From: GCA-2730975 sp937893275
GTDB taxonomy: Bacteria > Verrucomicrobiota > Verrucomicrobiia > Opitutales > Seribacteraceae
NCBI GenBank assembly: GCA_963968595.1
Contig: CAXAHJ010000002.1
Coordinates: 1-64,000, forward strand
DNA: 64,000 nt
Reading direction: 5' to 3'
The translations under genes and the position numbers were made by a program. A model generated the notes under the pieces. It had not been told where the DNA came from. It saw only the letters and a program-made list of their open reading frames with translations, and searched no databases. Below, piece by piece: positions 16,997 to 25,105 of this stretch. The first letter of the stretch is position 1, and each line of letters starts with the position of its first letter.

Positions 16997-19144
16997 ATGG
17001 AAAGCTTCCTCTCAACCACCGATCTATTCATCTTCTTTGGTTCACTCGCTACCGTCATGGGCTTTGGTCTATGGGCCAGCCGCCGGGGTGAAAGCTCCGA
17101 GGATTACTTTCTCGCCGGTCGCACCACAAGATGGTGGGGTGTGGCAGGTTCAATTTTCGGGTCCAACGTATCCGCAAACCACATCGCCGGGATGATGGGT
17201 GTTGGTTACCTCGTGGGCTTTGCCCAGAGTCAATTCGAGATCACCGCCATCGCCGGACTGCTGCTGCTTTGCTACGGTTTTCTTCCCGTTTATCGCAAAA
17301 TGAACGTCTACACCCTGAGCGAATACTTGGGGAGGCGTTACGACGACCGCAGTCGCATGGCTTTTGCAATCGTAATGATAGTAATCATGGTGGTCGTCCA
17401 GATGGTACCCGGCTTTTACTTCGGCTCGCGTTCCGTCAACCGACTTCTCCAAGGCGATACGGGTCGAAAGGCTGTAGCGGAGGCGATCGTGAATGCTAAT
17501 GGATCCCTCGCCGAGATAAAGATCACTTCACCCGGCCGAAAATACGCCTCGGTTCCAAGAGTTGAAATTCAGAACCCCGAAGATTACAAGGGCGTTGAAG
17601 CCGAGGCGACCGCAGTTGTCGAGGATGGTTCGATCAGCACCATTACTCTTTCCACTAGTGGGTCTAAGTACAATGCGACCGCCCCACCCAAAGTCCTTAT
17701 TCAAGGAGGAAACTTGAACAATTCGGACATCGCTCCCGGCGATGTCGACCCCCAATACTACATGCTCGGCATAATCATCATGGCGCTTGTAACTGGAGGC
17801 TACGTCATATTCGGTGGGCTGCGCGCTGTCATCGTGACCGACGTTATCCAGTCCATCCTTATGCTGGTCGGGGGGCTTACCGTGGCTTTCATTGTATTCG
17901 GCTTGCCTGAGGTCGGAGGGTGGTCGGGCATGCGGGCCATGGATGCCGCCGCCGCAGCGGATGCCCAAAAGATGCACCTCTACGAACCGAGTGACCACCC
18001 TAGCCTGCCCTGGACAGGCATGCTGAGTGGGCTAATGGTGCTTCACTTCTTTTACTGGGGTACCAATCAGTTCATCGTGCAACGAGCCTTGTCTGCTCGC
18101 ACCGACAAGGAAGCCCGCATCGGGATTATAACCGCCGGGTTCTTCAAGCTGCTCATACCATTCTTTTCCATCGGGACGGGCATAGCCGCCTACTACTTGT
18201 TCAAGAAGCAGGATATGAACGTGGCGTCCGACGATGTCTTCATCACTTTGCTCACGCAGTACGTTAAGCCCATTGGCTTCGGTGTGCTGGGGTTAGTCGC
18301 AGCGGGTTTGATCGGCGCAATCCTTTCCACAGTCGACTCCATGCTCAATTCTGCCGCAACGATCATCACCTTCGACATCTACAAAAAATATATAAATCCT
18401 GCTGCCGACGAAAAAAAATTAGTTTGGGTTGGTAGAGTATGGATCGCCATCTTCATTGTCATCGCCGGACTCGTCTCCATTCTGATCATGGATCCCAACT
18501 CCAAGTCTCCTTTCTTTATCTACGTGGCTGCCAACCAGATGAAGCTGGTATCCGGCTTGGTGGTGGCCTTCTTGGTCGGAATGTTCTGGAAGCGGGCTAC
18601 TGGAGCAGGTGGCATTACCGCCATCCTCAGCGGACTCTTCTTCTCCTTTGCCTTCGCCCCGCCCCAAGGAGCGCCCTGGCCTTCCCTCTATGAGTTCTCC
18701 TTCGCCAAAATTCCTTGGGTCGTCGATATGTTCGGACCGAAGCTGAATTTCTTTCACGCCGCCTTCCTTGCGGCCATCATCGCTTTTGTGCTTCATATCG
18801 TGGTCAGTCTCCGAACACAGCCCGACAAAGAGAAAGGAAAGCTCACTTGGACGGAACTCGGTGGACACGATCCCTCCGTCCTCAAGAAAGCCGGCATCAA
18901 GCTGTTGCTCACCTTGGGACTCTATCTCGCTCTTGCCCTAGCCATGGTCGGAGGATGGGTTGCACCCATAGTTGCAGGGACTGTTGCTGCAATTTGGACA
19001 TGGTTTACCTTCGCGGAGTTAGCCTTTGTTGCGGTGGTTCGCTCGCATGTCGAAGGTAAACCCATCAGCCTATTCTCTGAAGACCGATTCTGGGCCGGAC
19101 TTCTGGCAGCTCTTGCCATCTTCATGATGTACTACTACTACTGA
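16997..19144 (+). CDS. SSS-family sodium/solute symporter with a repeat-bearing insert
   Basis: 715 residues. The family core shows EDYFLAGRTTRWWGVAGSIFGSNVSA near the N-terminus and about a dozen hydrophobic segments, with LVAAGLIGAILSTVDSML in the middle, the usual Na+-site helix. The substrate is probably a sugar or other small carbohydrate, but sequence alone cannot fix it. Residues about 152-253 form an extra hydrophilic segment between transmembrane helices, with two similar beta-type units (EIKITSPGRKYASVPRVEI and TITLSTSGSKYNATAPPKV). It starts 77 bp after malQ on the same strand. Confidence 0.9.
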   Translation: MESFLSTTDLFIFFGSLATVMGFGLWASRRGESSEDYFLAGRTTRWWGVAGSIFGSNVSANHIAGMMGVGYLVGFAQSQFEITAIAGLLLLCYGFLPVYRKMNVYTLSEYLGRRYDDRSRMAFAIVMIVIMVVVQMVPGFYFGSRSVNRLLQGDTGRKAVAEAIVNANGSLAEIKITSPGRKYASVPRVEIQNPEDYKGVEAEATAVVEDGSISTITLSTSGSKYNATAPPKVLIQGGNLNNSDIAPGDVDPQYYMLGIIIMALVTGGYVIFGGLRAVIVTDVIQSILMLVGGLTVAFIVFGLPEVGGWSGMRAMDAAAAADAQKMHLYEPSDHPSLPWTGMLSGLMVLHFFYWGTNQFIVQRALSARTDKEARIGIITAGFFKLLIPFFSIGTGIAAYYLFKKQDMNVASDDVFITLLTQYVKPIGFGVLGLVAAGLIGAILSTVDSMLNSAATIITFDIYKKYINPAADEKKLVWVGRVWIAIFIVIAGLVSILIMDPNSKSPFFIYVAANQMKLVSGLVVAFLVGMFWKRATGAGGITAILSGLFFSFAFAPPQGAPWPSLYEFSFAKIPWVVDMFGPKLNFFHAAFLAAIIAFVLHIVVSLRTQPDKEKGKLTWTELGGHDPSVLKKAGIKLLLTLGLYLALALAMVGGWVAPIVAGTVAAIWTWFTFAELAFVAVVRSHVEGKPISLFSEDRFWAGLLAALAIFMMYYYY

Positions 19145-19229
19145 TTCTTGGTCCGAGCCGATTCCTGTTCGACAATCAGGTGAAAATCATAATGGCGAAA
19201 AGTGATCTAGACGTGAGAAGTTACTCCCA

Positions 19230-20255
19230 ATGATCTCTCCCGCCCTACATGCGACTCTCACCAACTTAAAGACCAACCGTCTACTCTCCGGCAAGGCCAA
19301 GTCCGCACTCGATCCCTTTATCGGGAAAACTTTCGCACTCCCCCTCGTAATCGTTTCTGCTTCCCGCACCTTCGGCAACCCTTTCGATCCTGTTTACGAC
19401 GATGGCCATACCCTTGTCTGCAGGCTCGAAGGCGAGGAGATCGAGGTCACCGTTCTCCTCGGAGCCGAAGAAAACGACCGAGTCGATAGCCTCGCCTCCA
19501 ATGAGACATTCGAGGCCAAGCTTACCGTACTCGACTTCGATGCTCTTTACCAAAGAGCCATCTTCGGACAGTTGCTAGCCTCAACCTCAGTTACCGAAGA
19601 ACAGGAAGAAGTCACCGAGGAACCGCAAACCCAAATCTCTGAAGCACTTGCCGCGTCATCGATTGCGGACGTCCCCCCTTTCACTTCACAGCCTGCTGAA
19701 ACCCTGCCGCCCGAACCTGAGGAAACTCCCCAATCCAGAGACACTTCGGAGAACCCCTACCCCCCGCAAGAGGCAGAAATCGAGATCCCCGCCTCTGTCG
19801 CGCCTCCACCACCTCCCCCGCCAAGTCCTTCCTCTCTGGACAATATTCATGAAGTGGATTCCGAGGTAAAAACCTGCCCCAAAGGACATGGGCCGCTGGA
19901 ACCGATGGCGGGGAAAATGATTTGCTGGACCTGCGGTTGGCCCGAACATAAAAAATCGGAACCAAAATCGACTCATTCCTCAAAATCCAACCGCTTGCAA
20001 AAGGACTTGGATTGGATTCGGAATAAGGGCAAAAAAGCCGAAGAAGAGCAGTCAGTGAATAAACCCACCAAGGAAAACAAAGGCTGTTCCGGTTGCCGGA
20101 TCATTCTAGGGAGCTTATTCTTGCTTATAAGCTTGGGGACTTGTACCAGCGGTTCAGTTGGAGGTGGTTTTGTTTTCTTACTTCTCGGACTTTCCTGCTA
20201 CTGGCCGATGATGAAAAAATGGTTTAGCGAGGGTTTAAATGACTCTAATTCCTAG
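19230..20255 (+). CDS. Zinc-ribbon protein with Pro-rich linker and C-terminal membrane segments
   Basis: 341 residues, not recognised as a named family. Residues 1-115 look globular (mixed alpha/beta). Residues about 120-210 are rich in Pro, Glu and Ser and probably disordered. A small zinc ribbon follows (C216, H220, C232 and C235 in TCPKGHGP...MICWTCGW). A Lys/Glu-rich segment leads to two hydrophobic stretches near 285-325, suggesting a membrane hairpin. It is 85 bp after the symporter on the same strand. The symporter link is positional only. Confidence 0.7.
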   Translation: MISPALHATLTNLKTNRLLSGKAKSALDPFIGKTFALPLVIVSASRTFGNPFDPVYDDGHTLVCRLEGEEIEVTVLLGAEENDRVDSLASNETFEAKLTVLDFDALYQRAIFGQLLASTSVTEEQEEVTEEPQTQISEALAASSIADVPPFTSQPAETLPPEPEETPQSRDTSENPYPPQEAEIEIPASVAPPPPPPPSPSSLDNIHEVDSEVKTCPKGHGPLEPMAGKMICWTCGWPEHKKSEPKSTHSSKSNRLQKDLDWIRNKGKKAEEEQSVNKPTKENKGCSGCRIILGSLFLLISLGTCTSGSVGGGFVFLLLGLSCYWPMMKKWFSEGLNDSNS

Positions 20256-20479
20256 AGTGAAAGGACATCGTCTTTTCAAGGCTTGAAGTTCTAACTGCAT
20301 GAAAGTCTTGATGTACATAAAGTATAGAATGCCATTAGTATGCGTACTTTTCTCCTGCAAGTAAGAAAGGCAAGCGAAACATTTAGAAGACCTTGGCTAA
20401 TATAGCATAGTAGTCGGCTCGGTTTTTTCACTGATTTAGATAAATAATTTCACAAATACACAAGGGTGCAACCAGACGC

Positions 20480-21225
20480 ACACGGATATTAATTTCCTCA
20501 TCCACCCTCACCAAGGGGCGGATTCCACTCACTCTAGTCTCCTTTTTCGTCTTTACCGCAGCATCCGCTACTCTCGACGATACCACCATCAAAGAAAACA
20601 TCCCTTCAAATGCGATCGCAGGAACTCTTTCCCTTGGAGTCGTGGGCCCACCCACCAATCAATTCAGCATCGGATTCACCCAGAAGGATAGCTCGCGTCC
20701 CCCTGACCCAATCCGGTTATTGGAAGCCGGCTACCAACACCTTCCGCAAGTTCCTCGTGGACGAGTCGGGCGACGCGTTCGGGGAACACCTTCACCACTA
20801 GCACGGCAATTCCCGACCTTGGAAAACATCTTTATTATCGCTGGCCTATGCGACCAACACCAAAGGAACGAACTTGGGCTTTCTCAAGCGTTTCAGCGTT
20901 CCCGAATCCACCTTGCCTTACGGAGGCATGGTGGGCAACCACGGACGAAGCAGAAGCCGGTTGGCGAGTATCCCAATGGTTCGGTAAACCTTTCGCCCTT
21001 ACGACAACGCCTGGATTTATCATGCCGATTTCGGTTGGCTCTATGCCCAACCCGATGGTGCGGAGGGACTCTGGTTCTGGAGTGAGGGACAAGGTTGGTT
21101 CTGGGCCAACTCGGGCTAGTTACCCCTACCTATATCAGGCGAGCACCTCGGGATGGCTCTACTTACTCAAGAGCATGGATAGACGAGCCTACTTTTATAA
21201 TTACGCCACGGGTTTGCCGGAATAA
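20480..21225 (+). pseudogene. Decayed secreted protein gene (cadherin-like start, aromatic GWLY/WFW C-terminal module)
   Basis: Pieces of one protein can be read in different frames. An exported-looking start (VSFFVFTAASA) runs into a cadherin-like opening (IKENIPSNAIAGTLSLG) in one frame. The GYWKPATNTFRKFLVDESG piece is in a second frame and ends in a stop at 20799. NGSVNLSP, then YDNAWIYHADFGWLY and GLWFWSEGQGWFW, end in a stop at 21117. The last piece, YPYLYQASTSGWLY...FYNYATG, is in a third frame. At least four frame changes or stops separate them. The aromatic C-terminal module resembles endings common on secreted Verrucomicrobiota proteins (from memory). The start is not defined; no ATG precedes the first piece. 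20256-20479 shows nothing recognisable. Confidence 0.75.
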
Positions 21226-21315
21226 GCAATTGCGTCACCTGCACCTGTGTTGAGCGTTCGAAGAGGAAGACTCGATTTTCCGCTCCAAATGAATAAACTA
21301 CCTAAGGAATTAGGC

Positions 21316-22080
21316 TTATTTTTTCCGATTCTTTGACGACAGTCTGGATTGCAAGAGATCGTAATGAACGCGGGCCACTTGCCACATATAGGTGCCGGTG
21401 GCACGACCGTATTCGTTGGCTGCTGCTGCTCTAAGGTGTTTCAGGGCCTCCTGATCCCTACCGTTTAATTCGTGAAAGATACCGACGTACAATTGGGCGT
21501 GAAACAGGACGCGTTCCTTGTAGCGATCGGGAAAGCCTCCTTCGTCGATTTTTCGGTAGACTTCGTCCGCTTTTAGGTCGCCGGCATATAGAGAGTATAC
21601 CCATGGATATGGTGGGCGGTCCGTCTTTTCGTATTTGAGCAAGCCTTTGCGGGCCACCTCCATGTTTTTGAGGCGTGTTTGCGACATGAATCGCCAGATG
21701 CCGTTTTCACGATCGACGTTGTCGTAGTTGTGATAGATTTCAAACTGATGGGCCGCCTTGTCGAATCGGTTTAGGTAATAGTAGGCGATGCCAAGCCGCC
21801 AGTGGGATACGTCCAGAGCAGGATTCAACTCGATCATCTTTTCGTAGTCTTCGGACGATCCCTTGAATTTGCCAAGGAACAGTCTGGCATCTCCTCTTCG
21901 CGAATAGGCGTCTATGGCTTTCGGCTGGGCTGCGATACGAACACTATTCGCCTTTTCCGCCTCTTTGTACTGTTTTTCGATTGCCTGCAATTCGGTAGCA
22001 GGAACCGGATGGTCTGCTAGAGCGTGACTCGAAAACATCATGGGGAAAAGAGCAAGGAGTGGAAAAGTGGAAATTTTCAT
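21316..22080 (-). CDS. Exported TPR-repeat protein
   Basis: 254 residues from ATG 22080, which has a good ribosome binding site (AGAGGAG) and overlaps the upstream stop as ATGA. A longer start at 22248 would run through the neighbouring gene. The signal peptide is MKISTFPLLALFPMMFSSHALA. TPR-like helices follow: AIDAYSRRGDARLFLGKF, HWRLGIAYYYLNRFDKAAHQFE, and a C-terminal pair around LFHAQLYVGIFHELNGRDQEAL. It is the last gene of the nine-gene moxR operon and is probably a periplasmic scaffold. A weak stem followed by a T-run near 21301-21322 lies just past its stop. Confidence 0.85.
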   Translation of the reverse strand: MKISTFPLLALFPMMFSSHALADHPVPATELQAIEKQYKEAEKANSVRIAAQPKAIDAYSRRGDARLFLGKFKGSSEDYEKMIELNPALDVSHWRLGIAYYYLNRFDKAAHQFEIYHNYDNVDRENGIWRFMSQTRLKNMEVARKGLLKYEKTDRPPYPWVYSLYAGDLKADEVYRKIDEGGFPDRYKERVLFHAQLYVGIFHELNGRDQEALKHLRAAAANEYGRATGTYMWQVARVHYDLLQSRLSSKNRKK

Positions 22081-22490
22081 AACTCCTCTTTGAATTTTGG
22101 CCCGACTATGGAACCGTTGACGTCCCACTCCTCGATCAATCCGAAGGAGATTCCGTCCTTCATCAGGGTGCGAGACTTCATTTTGCCGTTGGGGTGCTTC
22201 TCGACCGCTGCTCCGGTGAAGGGCTTCTCTGCGTCGATTTTGTACCACAGTTGATCTTTCCTCAGCTCTAGTTCGGTTTCCTGATCGGCCACGGGTTGCT
22301 CATTGGGATCGGTAATGGCGGGACTAGGGGTTTCGATATTTTCCAAACCACACTGGCTCGGGATAAAGAAAATGAAGGTAATGAGCGCAATACCTGCCGC
22401 AATCCACCAAACGATCGGGGAGATCGATGAACGTTCGGCGGGAAAGTCGCCAGTAGGTTCCGGGGGGGCGGGAAATTTGTCGTCGGGCAT
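22077..22490 (-). CDS. Membrane-anchored protein with MORN/YwqK-like repeat
   Basis: 137 residues. A Pro-rich cytoplasmic N-terminus is followed by one transmembrane helix (about 25-44, PIVWWIAAGIALITFIFF) and a short linker. The C-terminal domain has the pattern PFTGAAVEKHPNGKMKSR...GLIEEWDVNGSIVG, typical of MORN-2/YwqK-type antiparallel repeats. It sits 12 bp after the DUF4159 gene and overlaps the TPR gene as ATGA, so translation is probably coupled. No enzymatic residues are evident; an accessory envelope protein is the likeliest role. Confidence 0.75.
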   Translation of the reverse strand: MPDDKFPAPPEPTGDFPAERSSISPIVWWIAAGIALITFIFFIPSQCGLENIETPSPAITDPNEQPVADQETELELRKDQLWYKIDAEKPFTGAAVEKHPNGKMKSRTLMKDGISFGLIEEWDVNGSIVGPKFKEEL

Positions 22491-22502
22491 GATTTTCGAT
22501 TC

Positions 22503-23492
22503 TTAGTTGGTGAGAGCAAACATCAATACGTTGGCACCGATTCGGGTATAAAAGGCATGAGCGAAATTACTGATCTCCTCGCCTGAATAATATTTGAAGA
22601 TTCGCCACTTGCCCGTCGGTTCCTGAACCCACAAAGGTCTTTGACCCGGCTCGGAATAAAGAATGTCGTTCAAGCCGTCTTCCCGTTTCACTTCATAGGT
22701 TCCGCCTTTAAAGGAAGCCAGTTTGAGCTTTTCGTCGAAGCCCTCGGAAGATTCTCGGATGCGAAAGGAAATGGGAGGGATCCATGCGCCGAATTCGTCC
22801 TTTCCCCACCCCATGGCGCAAATGGGCGAGGCCAGCACCGCGATGCGCTCCTTGACCCGCAACCCAACGAAGGAATAGGTGCCCTGCGGCCATTTTTCCC
22901 GTTCCACAAAGCTTAAGACTGTTTCGGGCAGCTTTTTCTGGTTGGCTTGAATCTTGAGGTCCTTGTTGTCGGGAAGCCCCTTGTAGAAACTTCGGAAGAG
23001 CTCGTGGTTCCTTTGCAGCGGAACGAAAACCTTTTCGGGAAAGATATTAGCAAAGAGTTCCTTGACCTCGGGGCGTTCCTCCCAAGCGGCATAACTGTGA
23101 CCAAGATCACTGCCGAGGAAGGAGGCTTTGATTCCCGCATCGAGGTAGAGAAAACCGCCTCTCTCCAAGTACTCGCGAAGGGCTTGCTTTTCGCCGTCGG
23201 AAAACTCGAGGTTAGGCTGTTCGTCACAGTTTATGTAAAGGATGGGGTTTTGCAAGAGCTGCTCGTCTTCGAGGGATTGTATGAAGAGAGGATCCGTATC
23301 GAATCGGGCTGTGGTTTCCTCGTTCATGTGCCTGAGCAAGCTAGGCAACGCATCGGGATAACGACGCAAGACGTTATCGCTACGAAGCAGTTGAACGATG
23401 CGAATGGCATCTCGAGCAGGCGGAGCAGCTTGTAGATCGGGCAATCCGAAGGATGCCGCAAGCGCAATCAACAGATAAACGGAGAGTTTCAT
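22503..23492 (-). CDS. DUF4159-type exported protein
   Basis: 329 residues. A signal peptide (MKLSVYLLIALAASFGLPDLQA) is followed by a flavodoxin/amidotransferase-like region with features of DUF4159: PILYINCDEQPNLEFSDGE, LREYLERGGFLYLDAG and NHELFRSFY. The ending FAHAFYTRIGANVLMFALTN is also typical. DUF4159 proteins commonly accompany MoxR/BatA operons; their biochemistry is not established. The start has a good ribosome binding site (AGAGGAA) and overlaps the HEAT gene by 4 bp. Confidence 0.85.
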   Translation of the reverse strand: MKLSVYLLIALAASFGLPDLQAAPPARDAIRIVQLLRSDNVLRRYPDALPSLLRHMNEETTARFDTDPLFIQSLEDEQLLQNPILYINCDEQPNLEFSDGEKQALREYLERGGFLYLDAGIKASFLGSDLGHSYAAWEERPEVKELFANIFPEKVFVPLQRNHELFRSFYKGLPDNKDLKIQANQKKLPETVLSFVEREKWPQGTYSFVGLRVKERIAVLASPICAMGWGKDEFGAWIPPISFRIRESSEGFDEKLKLASFKGGTYEVKREDGLNDILYSEPGQRPLWVQEPTGKWRIFKYYSGEEISNFAHAFYTRIGANVLMFALTN

Positions 23493-25105
23493 TGGGTTAT
23501 TCCTCTGCTCTTAAGTTCGGCCAAGGCAAGTGGGGTGATCGAGTCGGTCGGGTGTTCGCTCACGAACTTGCGGAGGGTTTTCACTCCCTGCACAGGGTCA
23601 CCGAGTAAACCATCCAAGGCTGCCCGCTTGATGACGTATTCCTCATCCAGCAGTGAGTTGGACATTATTTTCAGCCAACCCGGAGTTCGACGCGAGGCAA
23701 GGGCGCGAATGGTTTGGGCTCGCACGCCGGTGTCTTCATCGATCAGCAGATCGAAAGCCACTTCTTCCGCCGCATCCTGACGAGCAGTGTAGAGAGAACT
23801 GGCCGCAAAGGTTCTCACGTCCACGAAATCGCTGGCAACGAGCTGCTCCATAATCTTGAGGTCGAAGTTTCGAGATCGTGCGTTCAAGTTGGCGACAACG
23901 GCTCGCCGGACAGTCTTGTCGCGGTCTTCAAGGGCTGGCAACCAGACATCGGGTCGCCCCCAGCCATTATCGAAGGTCAATAGGCGCTGCCAAGCAATCG
24001 TACGAATTTTGGAACTGGTGTGTTCGGTCAACTCCCTGTAGACCTTAATGGCTTCATCGCCAAAGGCGGAAACGGCATATAGAATGGTCATGACCTGCGT
24101 TGAAGCGCCGGCCACGCCGAGTAGGTAGTCGCCCACTGCTTGAATGACTTTGGGATCAACTTTTTCTCCGAGACGAGCAAGCTCTACGGCGGCCATCGAC
24201 AAGACTGCGGGTTCTTCGTCCATCGTCATCTTGCGAAGAATCGCTCGATAACCGGGATGACGACGATTGGAGTCTCGGGACACGGATACCACTTTTTTGC
24301 GGACGCCAACGTCGGGATGACGGGATAGTTTTTCGACGCGACGAACGACAGTTTCGGAAGGCGTAGAACTCGGTACGCGACCCAAAGCAGTAAGAAGAAC
24401 ACCGAGATCGGAGTCGGACAACAAACGATCGAGAACTTGAGCCGACAAAGGAAGTCTCAGCGCATAATGATATTTAAGTATGTTTTGCCTGACGATGGCA
24501 TCGGGATCGAAAAAAGCCTTTCTTGCGATCTCCATCAAATCCGCCCTCAAGGTAGCCGGAGCAGCTCGAGCCACACGACGACCATTGATTTCTACAATTT
24601 CAAAGGAAGACCTGAAGAGTCCGATGGAAAGCCTTGGAATCAGGGCCGAAACTTCGCGTCGGACTTCGACGTCGGGATCGCCTAGCTTGGACAGGATTTT
24701 TTCGACGAGAGGCTTTTCATAGATGTAAAAACCGTTCAGATAAAGTTCGGCCAAGGACACGATGGCGGCTCTCCTCACGCGAGCAATCCTATCGTCAAGA
24801 GCAAAGGTCAGGTAGGCTGCGGAAGCAGGACTGGGATACTTGCCCAATAATCTAGCTGCCCCCGAACGTACGTTCTCCTCGACGTGCCGCAAGTCCCGTC
24901 CGGCTTGATTAATGGTTTCCTGCGTGGAAGATCGAACGGGCTTTGTCGGCACAGTTACATTCGCCTCGGCAACTACGGAAGCATTCTCATCCGAGAGGGG
25001 AACTACGCTTACGTTTGGTGAAACCCGAACAGGCGCCTGCCAAGCCATCGCTTGACCGAGAGGAAGCAATGCTGCAAAAACAAACCCTTTTAGCAATTCG
25101 CTCAT
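23489..25105 (-). CDS. Exported HEAT-repeat protein
   Basis: 538 residues from ATG 25105, which overlaps the upstream stop as ATGA. Starting at 25240 would run through the VWA gene. The N-terminus is an export signal (LLKGFVFAALLPLGQAMA). The rest is helical, with HEAT-type units such as VRSGAARLLGKYPSPASAA, DDRIARVRRAAIVSLAELY, GDPDVEVRREVSAL, DKTVRRAVVANLNA and DTGVRAQTIRALASR. HEAT solenoids bind proteins, so this is probably a periplasmic scaffold of the MoxR/VWA complex. Translation is likely coupled to both neighbours. Confidence 0.88.
   Translation of the reverse strand: MSELLKGFVFAALLPLGQAMAWQAPVRVSPNVSVVPLSDENASVVAEANVTVPTKPVRSSTQETINQAGRDLRHVEENVRSGAARLLGKYPSPASAAYLTFALDDRIARVRRAAIVSLAELYLNGFYIYEKPLVEKILSKLGDPDVEVRREVSALIPRLSIGLFRSSFEIVEINGRRVARAAPATLRADLMEIARKAFFDPDAIVRQNILKYHYALRLPLSAQVLDRLLSDSDLGVLLTALGRVPSSTPSETVVRRVEKLSRHPDVGVRKKVVSVSRDSNRRHPGYRAILRKMTMDEEPAVLSMAAVELARLGEKVDPKVIQAVGDYLLGVAGASTQVMTILYAVSAFGDEAIKVYRELTEHTSSKIRTIAWQRLLTFDNGWGRPDVWLPALEDRDKTVRRAVVANLNARSRNFDLKIMEQLVASDFVDVRTFAASSLYTARQDAAEEVAFDLLIDEDTGVRAQTIRALASRRTPGWLKIMSNSLLDEEYVIKRAALDGLLGDPVQGVKTLRKFVSEHPTDSITPLALAELKSRGITQ

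Noticed and set aside
21301..21322. Stem plus T-run as a transcription terminator
   Set aside because: The stem is only 5 bp and the T-run includes the stop codon of the TPR gene; too weak to list.
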